From positions 6,944,001 through 7,008,000 of the forward strand of contig NZ_CP115300.1 in assembly GCF_027625935.1 (NCBI RefSeq): 64,000 nucleotides of DNA. The letters run 5' to 3'. Under the pieces are notes generated by a model, which did not search any database, was not told where the DNA came from, and was given only the letters and a program-made list of their open reading frames with translations. Positions within the stretch are counted from its first letter, which is position 1. Every line of letters starts with the position of its first letter. The stretch comes from Streptomyces camelliae (GTDB lineage Bacteria; Actinomycetota; Actinomycetes; Streptomycetales; Streptomycetaceae). A program made the position numbers and the translations under genes. Of the stretch, positions 20,221-29,514 are shown piece after piece.

Positions 20221-21638
20221 CTCTCCCCACGGAGACTGCCCACCCTGAGCTCGAAGGCCTGGGCAAGTACGAATACGGCTGGGCCGACTCCGACGAGGCC
20301 GGCGCCTCTGCCAAGCGCGGTCTGAGCGAGGAAGTCGTCCGGGACATCTCCGCCAAGAAGAACGAGCCGGAGTGGATGACCAAGCTCCGTCTCAAGGGCC
20401 TGCGCCTGTTCGAGAAGAAGCCCATGCCGAACTGGGGCTCGGACCTGTCGGGCATCGACTTCGACAACATCAAGTACTTCGTGCGCTCCACGGAGAAGCA
20501 GGCGGAGTCCTGGGAGGACCTGCCCGAGGACATCAAGAACACCTACGACAAGCTGGGCATCCCGGAGGCCGAGAAGCAGCGCCTCGTCGCCGGTGTCGCC
20601 GCCCAGTACGAGTCGGAGGTCGTCTACCACCAGATCCGCGAGGACCTGGAGGAGCAGGGCGTCATCTTCCTCGACACCGACACCGCCCTGAAGGAGCACC
20701 CGGAGCTCTTCAAGGAGTACTTCGGGACGGTCATCCCGGTCGGTGACAACAAGTTCGCCTCCCTGAACAGCGCCGTGTGGTCGGGCGGCTCCTTCATCTA
20801 CGTCCCGCCGGGCGTTCACGTGGAGATCCCGCTCCAGGCCTACTTCCGCATCAACACGGAGAACATGGGCCAGTTCGAGCGGACCCTGATCATCGTCGAC
20901 GAGGGTGCCTACGTGCACTACGTCGAGGGTTGTACGGCCCCGATCTACAAGTCGGACTCGCTGCACTCCGCGGTCGTCGAGATCATCGTCAAGAAGAACG
21001 CCCGCTGCCGCTACACGACCATCCAGAACTGGTCGAACAACGTCTACAACCTGGTCACCAAGCGCGCCGTGGCCTACGAGGGCGCGACCATGGAGTGGAT
21101 CGACGGCAACATCGGCTCCAAGGTGACGATGAAGTACCCGGCCGTCTACCTGATGGGCGAGCACGCCAAGGGCGAAACCCTGTCCATCGCCTTCGCGGGC
21201 GAGGGCCAGCACCAGGACGCCGGTTCCAAGATGGTCCACATGGCGCCGAACACCTCCTCCAACATCGTCTCCAAGTCGGTGGCGCGCGGCGGCGGCCGCA
21301 CCTCGTACCGCGGCCTGGTGGAGATCGGCGAGGGCGCCCACGGCTCGAAGTCGAACGTGCTGTGCGACGCGCTGCTCGTCGACACCATCTCCCGCTCCGA
21401 CACGTACCCCTACGTGGACGTCCGCGAGGACGACGTGTCGATGGGCCACGAGGCGACCGTCTCCAAGGTCTCCGAGGACCAGCTCTTCTACCTGATGAGC
21501 CGTGGTCTGAGCGAGTTCGAGGCGATGGCGATGATCGTGCGCGGCTTCGTCGAGCCCATCGCCAAGGAACTGCCCATGGAGTACGCCCTTGAGCTCAACC
21601 GGCTGATCGAGCTCCAGATGGAAGGCGCGGTCGGCTAA
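20217..21638 (+). CDS. sufB: Fe-S cluster assembly scaffold subunit SufB
   Basis: 473 residues. Component of the SufBC2D scaffold on which Fe-S clusters are built. Family landmarks: [19 protein letters not shown] near the N-terminus, [42 protein letters not shown], and [20 protein letters not shown]. The C-terminal [21 protein letters not shown] is shared with SufD. Translationally coupled to sufR. Confidence 0.96.
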   Translation: MTLPTETAHPELEGLGKYEYGWADSDEAGASAKRGLSEEVVRDISAKKNEPEWMTKLRLKGLRLFEKKPMPNWGSDLSGIDFDNIKYFVRSTEKQAESWEDLPEDIKNTYDKLGIPEAEKQRLVAGVAAQYESEVVYHQIREDLEEQGVIFLDTDTALKEHPELFKEYFGTVIPVGDNKFASLNSAVWSGGSFIYVPPGVHVEIPLQAYFRINTENMGQFERTLIIVDEGAYVHYVEGCTAPIYKSDSLHSAVVEIIVKKNARCRYTTIQNWSNNVYNLVTKRAVAYEGATMEWIDGNIGSKVTMKYPAVYLMGEHAKGETLSIAFAGEGQHQDAGSKMVHMAPNTSSNIVSKSVARGGGRTSYRGLVEIGEGAHGSKSNVLCDALLVDTISRSDTYPYVDVREDDVSMGHEATVSKVSEDQLFYLMSRGLSEFEAMAMIVRGFVEPIAKELPMEYALELNRLIELQMEGAVG

Positions 21639-21695
21639 GCATCCGCCGCCGTTCCCATCAAGCCCTTACGTAAGAAAGCGAGCAGACCGACAGCC

Positions 21696-22880
21696 ATGGC
21701 TGAGGCTCAGAACATCCCCGTGGGCTCGACCACCGCGGGCCAGATCGCGGTGGCCGCCGAGTCGACCGTCGCCACGCGCATGAGCGCGCCCCCGTCCTTC
21801 GACGTGGCGGACTTCCCGGTCCCCCACGGCCGCGAGGAGGAGTGGCGGTTCACGCCGCTGGAGCGGCTGCGCGGGCTGCACGACGGCACCGCGGTCGCGA
21901 CCGGTGACGGCGTGAAGGTGGACGTCCAGGCCCCCGAGGGCGTGAGCGTCGAGACCGTCGGCCGCGACGACGCCCGCATCGGCAGGGCCGGCACGCCGGT
22001 GGACCGCGTCGCCGCCCAGGCGTTCTCGGCCTTCGAGAAGGCCGGCGTGGTCACCGTCCCCAAGGAGATGGTGCTCACCGAGCCGATCCGGATCGCCGTG
22101 CACGGTGAGGGCGGGGTCGCCTACGGCCACCAGGTGATCGAGCTCGGAGCCTTCGCCGAGGCCGTCGTCGTCATCGACCACACCGGTGACGCCGTCCTCG
22201 CCGCCAACGTCGACTACGTCCTCGGTGACGGCGCCAAGCTGACCGTCATCTCCGTCCAGGACTGGGACGACAAGGCCGTGCACGTGGGCCAGCACAACGC
22301 GCTGATCGGCCGCGACGCCACCTTCAAGTCGTTCGTGGTCACCTTCGGCGGCGACCTCGTACGTCTGCACCCGCGCGTCGCCTACGCCGGCACCGGCGGC
22401 GAGGCCGAGCTCTTCGGCCTGTACTTCACCGACGCGGGCCAGCACCAGGAGCACCGCCTCCTCGTCGACCACAACACCCCGCACTGCAAGTCGAACGTCG
22501 CCTACAAGGGCGCGCTCCAGGGCGACGACGCGCACGCGGTCTGGATCGGCGACGTGCTCATCGAGGCCAAGGCCGAGGGCACGGACACCTACGAGATGAA
22601 CCGCAACCTGGTCCTCACGGACGGCGCGCGCGTCGACTCGGTGCCGAACCTGGAGATCGAGACCGGCGAGATCGTCGGCGCCGGCCACGCCTCCGCCACC
22701 GGCCGCTTCGACGACGAGCAGCTCTTCTACCTGATGGCCCGCGGCATCCCGGAGCACGAGGCCCGCCGCCTGGTGGTCCGCGGCTTCTTCGCCGAGCTGG
22801 TCCAGCAGATCGGTGTCACCGACATCGAGGAGCGCCTGCTCGCCAAGATCGAGGAGGAGCTGGAGGCGTCGGTCGCATGA
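21696..22880 (+). CDS. sufD: Fe-S cluster assembly subunit SufD
   Basis: 394 residues. Paralogue of SufB in the SufBC2D complex. Shows HGREEEWRFTPLERLRGLHDG near the N-terminus, AGQHQEHRLLVDHNTPHCKSNVAYKGAL and DEQLFYLMARGIPEHEARRLVVRGFF at the C-terminus. 57 bases after sufB; its stop overlaps the Rieske gene start. Confidence 0.95.
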   Translation: MAEAQNIPVGSTTAGQIAVAAESTVATRMSAPPSFDVADFPVPHGREEEWRFTPLERLRGLHDGTAVATGDGVKVDVQAPEGVSVETVGRDDARIGRAGTPVDRVAAQAFSAFEKAGVVTVPKEMVLTEPIRIAVHGEGGVAYGHQVIELGAFAEAVVVIDHTGDAVLAANVDYVLGDGAKLTVISVQDWDDKAVHVGQHNALIGRDATFKSFVVTFGGDLVRLHPRVAYAGTGGEAELFGLYFTDAGQHQEHRLLVDHNTPHCKSNVAYKGALQGDDAHAVWIGDVLIEAKAEGTDTYEMNRNLVLTDGARVDSVPNLEIETGEIVGAGHASATGRFDDEQLFYLMARGIPEHEARRLVVRGFFAELVQQIGVTDIEERLLAKIEEELEASVA

Positions 22881-23200
22881 CCAGCACCTTCGTACGCGCC
22901 TGCGGGCTGAGCGAGCTGGAGGAGGACACCCCGAAGCGGGTGGAACTCGACGGCACGCCCATCTCGGTCGTGAAGACCGAGGGCGAGGTCTTCGCGATCT
23001 ACGACATCTGCTCCCACGCGAACGTCTCGCTCTCCGAGGGCGAGGTGGAGGACTGCCAGATCGAGTGCTGGCTGCACGGCTCCAGCTTCGACCTGCGCAC
23101 CGGCAAGCCCTCCGGCCTCCCGGCCACGCGTCCCGTCCCCGTATACCCCGTAAAGATCGAAGGGGACGACGTTCTCGTCTCCCTCACCCAGGAGTCCTGA
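22877..23200 (+). CDS. Rieske [2Fe-2S] ferredoxin-like protein of the suf operon
   Basis: 107 residues. Bacterial Rieske ferredoxin of the non-haem oxygenase component type. Cluster ligands are C45-S-H47 and C64-W-L-H67. Overlaps sufD by ATGA and precedes sufC by seven bases. A Rieske gene embedded in suf operons is common in actinobacteria; it may deliver electrons during cluster assembly, but this is inference. Confidence 0.93.
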   Translation: MTSTFVRACGLSELEEDTPKRVELDGTPISVVKTEGEVFAIYDICSHANVSLSEGEVEDCQIECWLHGSSFDLRTGKPSGLPATRPVPVYPVKIEGDDVLVSLTQES

Positions 23201-23207
23201 GGCACCC

Positions 23208-23972
23208 ATGGCAACGCTTGAAATCCGAGACCTGCACGTCACCGTCGAGGCCGACAACGCCACGAAGGAGATCCTCAAGGGCGTCGACCTCACCGTGAAG
23301 CAGGGCGAGACGCACGCCATCATGGGCCCCAACGGCTCCGGCAAGTCGACCCTCGCCTACTCCCTCGCGGGTCACCCGAAGTACACGATCACCAGCGGCA
23401 CCGTGCTGCTCGACGGCGAGGACGTCCTGGAGATGTCCGTCGACGAGCGCGCCCGCGCGGGCCTGTTCCTGGCGATGCAGTACCCGGTCGAGGTCCCTGG
23501 CGTCTCGGTCTCCAACTTCCTGCGCACCTCCGCCACCGCCGTCCGCGGCGAGGCCCCCAAGCTGCGCACCTGGGTGAAGGAGGTCAAGGAGGCCATGGAG
23601 CGCCTCAACATGGACCCGTCCTTCGCCGAGCGCAACGTCAACGAGGGCTTCTCCGGCGGTGAGAAGAAGCGCCACGAGATCCTCCAGCTGGAACTCCTCA
23701 AGCCCAAGGTCGCGATCCTCGACGAGACCGACTCCGGTCTGGACGTCGACGCGCTCCGCATCGTCTCCGAGGGCGTCAACCGCGTCCGCGAGACCGGCGA
23801 GGTCGGCACCCTGCTGATCACGCACTACACGCGCATCCTGCGCTACATCAAGCCCGACCACGTCCACGTGTTCGCCGGCGGCCGCATCGTCGAGTCCGGC
23901 GGTCCCGAGCTGGCCGACAAGCTGGAGAACGAGGGCTACGAGGCTTACACGAAGGGTGGCGCATCCGAGTGA
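23208..23972 (+). CDS. sufC: Fe-S cluster assembly ATPase SufC
   Basis: 254 residues. ABC-type ATPase of SufBC2D. Walker A GPNGSGKST at 40-48, signature FSGGEKKRHE at 148-157, Walker B AILDETDSGLD at 169-179. The ETDSGLDVDALR and IVESGGPELADKLENEGYE segments identify SufC rather than a transporter ATPase. Start ATG after GAGTCCTGAGGCACC; stop overlaps sufS GTG. Confidence 0.96.
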   Translation: MATLEIRDLHVTVEADNATKEILKGVDLTVKQGETHAIMGPNGSGKSTLAYSLAGHPKYTITSGTVLLDGEDVLEMSVDERARAGLFLAMQYPVEVPGVSVSNFLRTSATAVRGEAPKLRTWVKEVKEAMERLNMDPSFAERNVNEGFSGGEKKRHEILQLELLKPKVAILDETDSGLDVDALRIVSEGVNRVRETGEVGTLLITHYTRILRYIKPDHVHVFAGGRIVESGGPELADKLENEGYEAYTKGGASE

Positions 23973-25225
23973 CACAGCTGCCGGGCCTCCTCGACACCGA
24001 GGCGATCCGCAAGGACTTCCCCGTACTGGACCGGCTGGTCCACGACGGCAAGAAGCTCGTGTACCTGGACAACGCGGCGACCTCGCAGAAGCCGCGCCAG
24101 GTACTGGACGCCCTGAGCGAGTACTACGAGCGCTACAACGCCAACGTCCACCGCGGTGTGCATGTGCTCGCCGAGGAGGCCACGGCGCTGTACGAGGGCG
24201 CGCGCGACAAGGTCGCCGAGTTCATCAACGCGCCGAGCCGCGACGAGGTGATCTTCACCAAGAACGCCTCCGAGTCGCTGAACCTCGTGGCGAACATGCT
24301 GGGCTGGGCCGACGAGCCCTACCGCGTGGACCACGAGACCGAGATCGTCATCACGGAGATGGAGCACCACTCCAACATCGTGCCGTGGCAGCTGCTCGCG
24401 CAGCGCACGGGTGCGAAGCTGAAGTGGTTCGGCCTCACCGACGACGGCCGGCTCGACCTGTCCAACATCGACGAGATCATCACCGAGAAGACGAAGATCG
24501 TCTCCTTCGTGCTGGTGTCGAACATCCTGGGCACGGTCAACCCGGTCGAGGCGATAGTCCGCCGCGCCCAGGAGGTCGGCGCGCTGGTCTGCATCGACGC
24601 CTCCCAGGCCGCCCCGCACATGCCGCTGGACGTGCAGGCCCTCCAGGCCGACTTCGTGGCCTTCACCGGTCACAAGATGTGCGGCCCGACCGGCATCGGC
24701 GTGCTCTGGGGCCGCCAGGAGCTGCTGGAGGACCTTCCGCCCTTCCTCGGCGGCGGCGAGATGATCGAGACGGTGTCGATGCACTCGTCGACGTACGCTC
24801 CCGCGCCCCACAAGTTCGAGGCGGGCACGCCCCCGATCGCGCAGGCGGTCGGTCTCGGCGCCGCGATCGACTACCTCAACTCGATCGGCATGGAGAAGAT
24901 CCTCGCCCACGAGCACGCGCTGACGGAGTACGCGGTCCAGCGCCTGGCCCAGGTCCCGGACCTGAGGATCATCGGCCCGACCACGGCCGAGGACCGGGGC
25001 GCGGCGATCTCCTTCACGCTCGGCGACATCCACCCGCACGACGTGGGCCAGGTCCTCGACGAGCAGGGCATCGCGGTCCGCGTCGGCCACCACTGCGCGC
25101 GCCCCGTCTGCCTGCGCTACGGAATTCCTGCGACCACGCGAGCGTCGTTCTACCTGTACTCCACGCCGGCCGAGATCGACGCACTGGTCGAGGGGCTGGA
25201 GCACGTACGGAACTTCTTCGGCTGA
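23969..25225 (+). CDS. sufS: Cysteine desulfurase SufS
   Basis: 418 residues from GTG. PLP-dependent class V aminotransferase-fold enzyme that mobilises sulfur from cysteine. PLP lysine K236 in TGHKMCGPTG; catalytic C376 in GHHCARPVCLRYG; EMEHHSNIVPWQ near 130. Group II (SufS/CsdA) architecture with a short active-site loop, which fits transfer to SufU next door. Confidence 0.96.
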   Translation: MTQLPGLLDTEAIRKDFPVLDRLVHDGKKLVYLDNAATSQKPRQVLDALSEYYERYNANVHRGVHVLAEEATALYEGARDKVAEFINAPSRDEVIFTKNASESLNLVANMLGWADEPYRVDHETEIVITEMEHHSNIVPWQLLAQRTGAKLKWFGLTDDGRLDLSNIDEIITEKTKIVSFVLVSNILGTVNPVEAIVRRAQEVGALVCIDASQAAPHMPLDVQALQADFVAFTGHKMCGPTGIGVLWGRQELLEDLPPFLGGGEMIETVSMHSSTYAPAPHKFEAGTPPIAQAVGLGAAIDYLNSIGMEKILAHEHALTEYAVQRLAQVPDLRIIGPTTAEDRGAAISFTLGDIHPHDVGQVLDEQGIAVRVGHHCARPVCLRYGIPATTRASFYLYSTPAEIDALVEGLEHVRNFFG

Positions 25226-25241
25226 AGGGCGTGCTGAAACG

Positions 25242-25709
25242 GTGAAGCTGGACTCGATGTACCAGGAAGTCATCCTGGACCACTACAAGAACCCGCACGG
25301 GCGTGGTCTTCGGGATGGCGACGCCGAGGTTCACCACGTGAACCCGACGTGCGGCGACGAGATCACCCTCCGCGTGAAGTACGACGGCACGAGGATCGAG
25401 GACGTCTCCTACGAGGGCCAGGGCTGCTCGATCAGCCAGGCCTCGGCGTCCGTACTGAACGAACTGCTGGTCGGCAAGGACCTGGCCGAGGCGCAGAAGA
25501 TCCAGGAGACCTTCCTGGAGCTGATGCAGTCCAAGGGCAGGATCGAGCCGGACGACGCGATGGAGGAGGTGCTGGAGGACGCGGTCGCGTTCGCCGGTGT
25601 CTCCAAGTACCCCGCGCGGGTCAAGTGCGCCCTCCTGAGCTGGATGGCGTGGAAGGACGCGACGGCCCAGGCGCTGGGTGGCGCCGAAGCCGAAAGGAAG
25701 ACCGCATGA
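25242..25709 (+). CDS. sufU: SufU-type zinc-dependent sulfurtransferase/scaffold
   Basis: 155 residues from GTG. IscU-like fold. Three conserved cysteines: C37 (NPTCGD), C62 (GQGCSIS) and C129 (RVKCALL), with the SufU-type insertion between the second and third. Accepts sulfur from SufS. Overlaps the next gene by ATGA. Confidence 0.95.
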   Translation: MKLDSMYQEVILDHYKNPHGRGLRDGDAEVHHVNPTCGDEITLRVKYDGTRIEDVSYEGQGCSISQASASVLNELLVGKDLAEAQKIQETFLELMQSKGRIEPDDAMEEVLEDAVAFAGVSKYPARVKCALLSWMAWKDATAQALGGAEAERKTA

Positions 25710-26038
25710 GCGACACCGTCGAGATGAAGCCGGCCTCGGAGGAAGAACTCCGTGAGGCCCTGATGGACGTGGTCGACCCCGAGCTGGGCATCGACGTCGT
25801 CAACCTCGGCCTGATCTACGGCATCCACATCGACGAGTCCAACATCGCGACCGTCGACATGACCCTGACCTCGGCGGCCTGCCCGCTGACCGACGTCATC
25901 GAGGACCAGGCCAAGTCCGCCACGGACGGTCTGGTCAACGAGCTGCGCATCAACTGGGTCTGGATGCCGCCGTGGGGCCCGGACAAGATCACGGACGACG
26001 GCCGCGAGCAGCTTCGGGCGCTCGGGTTCAACGTCTGA
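25706..26038 (+). CDS. sufT: SufT/MIP18-family Fe-S biogenesis factor (DUF59)
   Basis: 110 residues. DUF59 domain with DVVDPELGIDVVNLGLIY, the invariant cysteine in TSAACPLTDVIE and WMPPWGPDKITDDG near the end. Acts in maturation of Fe-S proteins. Last gene of the suf operon, directly followed by a terminator hairpin. Confidence 0.94.
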   Translation: MSDTVEMKPASEEELREALMDVVDPELGIDVVNLGLIYGIHIDESNIATVDMTLTSAACPLTDVIEDQAKSATDGLVNELRINWVWMPPWGPDKITDDGREQLRALGFNV

Positions 26039-26054
26039 TCCCACCGCGTGCGTG

Positions 26055-26089
26055 AAGCGGCGGCACCCGCTCGGGGGGTGCCGCCGCTT
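26055..26089 (+). terminator. Terminator of the suf operon
   Basis: 14-bp perfect stem AAGCGGCGGCACCC (26055-26068) with GGGTGCCGCCGCTT (26076-26089) around a 7-base loop, followed by T. It lies 17 bases past the sufT stop and also between convergent genes. Confidence 0.88.
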
Positions 26090-26112
26090 TGTGCTGTGCC
26101 GCTTCGGTGTGC

Positions 26113-26922
26113 TCAGCCCAGCCCGTCCACCAGGGTGAACGCCGAGTCCGCCCAGTACAGATCGGTGTTGTCGTAAGGGGCCAGCTTCAGCTGGAAGTTC
26201 TGGTGGCGCAGGAAGCGGCCGGGGTAGTTGACCGACTCCAGCATGGTCGCCCCGGGATAGGGGGAGTGCCGGGGGCAGAACGTGGCGTCCTGGCGGAACA
26301 GGGGCGTGCCGTCGTCGGGTTCGGCGCGCAGGAGGAAGTTCCGGTGGCGGAGGTAGCCGCCGTCGGCCGTGGCGAAGGAGTAACAGCCGCTGTTCGCCAG
26401 GCCGTTGACCACCCTGAAGGTGGCGTCGCGGCGGTCGGCGGGTGAGCCGACCGGGTCGAGCCGGACGAAGTCACCGCTGATGTGCCAGTAGCGGTCCGGG
26501 TAGTTGACGGAGCGGACGGAGGTTCCCGTTTCCTGCGGCGCCGGTTTCGGCTTCGGCTGCGGTGAACTCCCCTGACTGCCCGGTGACGTGGACGGCGACG
26601 TCGACGGCTCCGGCTGAGGGGAGGCGGACGCCGTCTGCGGGGTCACCGGGGTCAGAGCGCTCCTGCCCTTCGGGGGAGCGGTCGTACTCCCCGAGGGGGA
26701 GGCGAAGGAGAGCAGGCCGGGGCCGCCCGCCGTCGGGGCGCCGGGCGGTCGCGGGGCGGCCTCGGACCGCGGGGCCGTGCTGTTCACGGCCAGAGCGGTG
26801 ACGCAGGCGGTGACGACCGCGATGGCCAGCGCGCCGGCGAGCCAGAGTCTTCGGGTGCCAGGGGTCCGGGAGGCGTCGGCCGTCCAGCCGTGCTCCCAGG
26901 GATGGGGGGTGTGGTCGGGCAT
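26113..26922 (-). CDS. Membrane-anchored AbfB (CBM42) domain protein
   Basis: 269 residues from the second ATG (MPDHTPHPWEHGW); an ATG 12 bases upstream is possible. One N-terminal membrane helix (WLAGALAIAVVTACVTALAV) is followed by a long Pro/Ser/Thr-rich linker (about 60-130) and a C-terminal beta-trefoil AbfB domain with repeated SVNYPDRYWHIS, GYLRHRNFLLRA and SVNYPGRFLRHQNF units. CBM42 modules bind arabinofuranose side chains, so it may tether to arabinoxylan or to arabinose-containing polymers; no catalytic domain is present. Confidence 0.85.
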   Translation of the reverse strand: MPDHTPHPWEHGWTADASRTPGTRRLWLAGALAIAVVTACVTALAVNSTAPRSEAAPRPPGAPTAGGPGLLSFASPSGSTTAPPKGRSALTPVTPQTASASPQPEPSTSPSTSPGSQGSSPQPKPKPAPQETGTSVRSVNYPDRYWHISGDFVRLDPVGSPADRRDATFRVVNGLANSGCYSFATADGGYLRHRNFLLRAEPDDGTPLFRQDATFCPRHSPYPGATMLESVNYPGRFLRHQNFQLKLAPYDNTDLYWADSAFTLVDGLG

Positions 26923-27011
26923 GGGCCCGCACATTAGTGGCCGGAGTGTGTTCAGTGAGCGGTTTCTGTGAAAGTGAAACTTTTTCGCGGCCGAGATCGT
27001 GACACATGCCT

Positions 27012-27050
27012 GTGTACGGCCGTACGCAACAGTTGTGTACGCTCGTACAC
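27012..27050. promoter_or_regulatory. Two tandem TetR-type operators before the SMR gene
   Basis: Two copies of the same pattern: GTGTACG-GC-CGTACGC (27012-27027) and GTGTACG-CT-CGTACAC (27035-27050), 23 bp centre to centre. The second is a perfect 7-2-7 inverted repeat and ends on the base before the ATG. The TetR gene is the second gene of the operon, so autoregulation by this site is likely. Confidence 0.75.
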
Positions 27051-27374
27051 ATGGGATACATCTTGCTCGCCGGCGCCATCGCCGCCGAGGTCGCCGCGAC
27101 GACGGCGATGAAGTACAGCGCGGGCTTCAGCAGGCTCGCGCCCTCGCTCGTGACGGCGCTCGGCTACGTCGTCTCCTTCGCGCTGCTCGCCCAGACACTG
27201 AAGACGGTGCAGATCGGCACCGCCTACGCGATCTGGTCCGGCGTGGGCACCGCGACCATCGCCGTCCTCGGGCTGCTGCTCTTCGGGGAGGGGCTGAACG
27301 TCACCAAGGTCGCCGGGATCCTGCTGATCATCGGCGGGGTCGTGGTGCTGAACCTGGGCGGGGCGAGCCACTGA
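27051..27374 (+). CDS. Small multidrug resistance (SMR) efflux protein
   Basis: 107 residues with four membrane helices. The essential proton/drug-binding Glu is E13 in GAIAAEVAATTAMKYS; AYAIWSGVGTATIAVLG is the SMR helix-3 motif and GVVVLNLGGASH ends helix 4. EmrE/QacC-like drug-proton antiporter. No Shine-Dalgarno precedes the ATG, because the operator abuts it; the mRNA may be leaderless. An in-frame ATG at 27006 lies before the operators and is unlikely. Co-transcribed with tetR (stop and start overlap). Confidence 0.93.
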   Translation: MGYILLAGAIAAEVAATTAMKYSAGFSRLAPSLVTALGYVVSFALLAQTLKTVQIGTAYAIWSGVGTATIAVLGLLLFGEGLNVTKVAGILLIIGGVVVLNLGGASH

Positions 27375-27907
27375 TGGCCCGCCGCTACGACCCCGAGCGC
27401 CGGCAGCGGATCATCGACGCCGCGATCCGCGTGGTCGGCCGGGACGGCATCGCCGGGCTCAGCCACCGCTCCGTCGCCGCCGAGGCGGACGTACCGCTCG
27501 GCTCGACGACGTACCACTTCGCCACCCTCGAAGAGCTGATGGTCGCCGCGCTCCGGCAGGCGAACGAGGGCTTCGGCCGGGTGCTCGCCGAGCGGTTGCC
27601 GGAGGGCGGCGGGGGCGACCTCGCGGCGGAGCTGGCCCGCACCCTCGGCGAGTGGCTGGGCGGCGAGCGCACGGGCGTGGAGCTGGAGTACGAGCTGTAT
27701 CTGGCCGCGCTGCGCCGGCGTGCGCTGCGCCCCGTCGCCGCCGAGTGGACCGAGAGCGCCTCCGCGCTGCTGGCCCGGCGCACGGACCCGGTCACCGCCC
27801 GCGCGCTGTGCGCGCTCATGGACGGCATCTGTCTGCAGGTGCTGCTCACGGGCGGTTCCTACGACGAGGAGTACGCGCGCGCCGCGCTGGCCCGTCTGAT
27901 CCCCTGA
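27374..27907 (+). CDS. TetR-family regulator of the SMR pump
   Basis: 177 residues. HTH in IIDAAIRVVGRDGIAGLSHRSVAAEADVPLGSTTYHFATLEEL (about 13-55). The C-terminal ligand domain is short and Leu/Ala-rich. Start overlaps the SMR stop (TGATG). Probably represses the pump through the tandem palindromes upstream. Confidence 0.92.
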   Translation: MARRYDPERRQRIIDAAIRVVGRDGIAGLSHRSVAAEADVPLGSTTYHFATLEELMVAALRQANEGFGRVLAERLPEGGGGDLAAELARTLGEWLGGERTGVELEYELYLAALRRRALRPVAAEWTESASALLARRTDPVTARALCALMDGICLQVLLTGGSYDEEYARAALARLIP

Positions 27908-27943
27908 AGCCGTGCCCGGCACGTGAGACGCCCCGGCACCGGT

Positions 27944-27973
27944 TCGCCTCCGCGACCCCGCTCACGTTAGGTT
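27944..27973 (+). promoter_or_regulatory. Candidate dapD promoter, near-leaderless
   Basis: TTCGCC (27944-27949) and TAGGTT (27968-27973) with an 18-base spacer. Transcription would begin at about 27980, next to the dapD ATG at 27981, and no Shine-Dalgarno is present, so a leaderless transcript is inferred. Confidence 0.45.
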
Positions 27974-27980
27974 TTGGTAC

Positions 27981-28967
27981 ATGACCGACTCTGCTTCCCG
28001 CACCACCGGCGCCGTCGCCGCCGGTCTCGCCACGATCGCCGCCGACGGCACCGTTCTCGACACCTGGTTCCCGGCCCCCGAGCTGGTCGAGCAGCCCGGC
28101 CCGGCCGGCACCGAGCGGCTGACCGCCGAGCAGGCGGCCGAGCTGCTGGGCGAGGGCGCGACCAAGGCGGTCGGCCCGGACGCCCGCCGGGGCGTCGAGG
28201 TGGTCGCGGTCCGCACGGTCATCGCCTCGCTGGACGAGAAGCCGATCGACGCGCACGACGTCTACCTGCGCCTGCACCTGCTCTCGCACCGCCTGGTCAA
28301 GCCGCACGGCCAGAGCCTGGACGGCATCTTCGGGCACCTCGCCAACGTCGCCTGGACCTCGCTCGGCCCGGTCGCCGTGGACGACATCGAGAAGGTGCGC
28401 CTCAACGCCCGCGCCGAGGGCCTGCACCTCCAGGTCACCTCGATCGACAAGTTCCCGCGCATGACGGACTACGTCGCCCCGAAGGGCGTCCGCATCGCCG
28501 ACGCCGACCGGGTCCGCCTCGGCGCGCACCTGGCCGCGGGCACCACGGTCATGCACGAGGGCTTCGTCAACTTCAACGCCGGCACGCTCGGCACGTCGAT
28601 GGTCGAGGGCCGGATCTCCGCCGGTGTCGTCATCGGCGACGGCTCGGACATCGGCGGCGGCGCGTCCACCATGGGCACCCTGTCCGGCGGCGGCAACGTG
28701 ATCATCTCCATCGGTGAGCGCTGCCTGATCGGTGCCGAGGCGGGCGTGGGCATCGCGCTCGGCGACGAGTGCGTGGTCGAGGCCGGCCTGTACGTCACGG
28801 CGGGCACCCGGATCACCATGCCCGACGGCCAGATCGTCAAGGCCCGCGAGCTGAACGGCGCCTCCAACATCCTCTTCCGCCGCAACTCGGTCACCGGCAC
28901 GGTCGAGGCCCGCCCGAACAACGCGGTCTGGGGCGGCCTGAACGACATCCTGCACAGCCACAACTGA
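27981..28967 (+). CDS. dapD: Tetrahydrodipicolinate N-succinyltransferase
   Basis: 328 residues, the long actinobacterial DapD. Succinylates tetrahydrodipicolinate in the lysine/diaminopimelate pathway. The C-terminal left-handed beta-helix shows hexapeptide-like repeats ([60 protein letters not shown]). The same pathway's DapA is encoded 0.6 kb away. Followed by a strong terminator. Confidence 0.95.
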   Translation: MTDSASRTTGAVAAGLATIAADGTVLDTWFPAPELVEQPGPAGTERLTAEQAAELLGEGATKAVGPDARRGVEVVAVRTVIASLDEKPIDAHDVYLRLHLLSHRLVKPHGQSLDGIFGHLANVAWTSLGPVAVDDIEKVRLNARAEGLHLQVTSIDKFPRMTDYVAPKGVRIADADRVRLGAHLAAGTTVMHEGFVNFNAGTLGTSMVEGRISAGVVIGDGSDIGGGASTMGTLSGGGNVIISIGERCLIGAEAGVGIALGDECVVEAGLYVTAGTRITMPDGQIVKARELNGASNILFRRNSVTGTVEARPNNAVWGGLNDILHSHN

Positions 28968-28994
28968 CGCACGGCGACGCACGGCAGCTGACGC

Positions 28995-29027
28995 AAGCGC
29001 CCTTCACCGCGGAGTGGAGGGCGCTTT
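28995..29027 (+). terminator. Terminator after dapD
   Basis: AAGCGCCCTTCAC (28995-29007) pairs with GTGGAGGGCGCTT (29014-29026), one G·U, six-base loop, then T. Placed 28 bases after the dapD stop and just before the convergent HAD remnant. Confidence 0.82.
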
Positions 29028-29029
29028 CG

Positions 29030-29466
29030 TCATGCGGGAAGCGCCGCCGCGAACTCCCGCAGTGCCGCGAAGTCAGCCTCCCGCAGGCCGACCCGCGGGT
29101 CGACATGGTGGAGCAGGGCCGGGCCGGGGTGGTGAGCCGCCACATACGCGATGTGCGCCGGGCTCTGCTCGTCGTCCACCCAGGCGAACGGCCGGCCGTC
29201 GGCGTACGCCACGATCGCCTCCGTTTTCCAGTGCACCTCGTCGGGCCGGAAGGCGAACAAGCCGGCGCCGAAGTCGACGTACGGCAGATCGGTGGGCAGG
29301 CCGACCTGAGCGCTCCGCTGAAAGTGCCGCGATGTGCCGTCAGGAGTCTGCGGCGCCGTCGTGGCTGGTCGCGCAGTTCCCCGCGCCCCTTCGGGGCGCG
29401 CCGAACCCTGCCGCATAGGTTGATCGAGGGGGCCGTCGACGTCCAGGAACAACAGGGGCGGCTCAC
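29030..29466 (-). pseudogene. Remnant of a HAD-like hydrolase gene interrupted by a repeat
   Basis: The minus strand still encodes the HAD motif I (LLFLDVDGPL, near 29430-29460) and a well-kept C-terminal part (DLPYVDFGAGLFAFRPDEVHWK, PFAWVDDEQS, ALLHHVDPRVGLREADF). In intact homologues about 60 residues of cap and motif II separate these parts. Here they are replaced by about 35 residues translated from a Streptomyces repeat (29350-29400). The natural start GTG-AGC-CGC-CCC is out of frame with motif I by one base, and no in-frame start exists nearby. I call this a decayed gene with frameshift, deletion and insertion. Confidence 0.7.
29350..29404. repeat. Streptomyces dispersed repeat within the HAD remnant
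   Basis: The stretch GGCTGGTCGCGCAGTTCC followed by the hairpin CGCGCCCC-TTC-GGGGCGCG (29382-29400) is a dispersed element I recognise from Streptomyces intergenic regions. Here it lies inside a former coding sequence. Confidence 0.7.
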
Positions 29467-29514
29467 CGAGACACCGGACGGCAGGGCAGACGGCCGGTCC
29501 TCGCCGGCCGGTGA

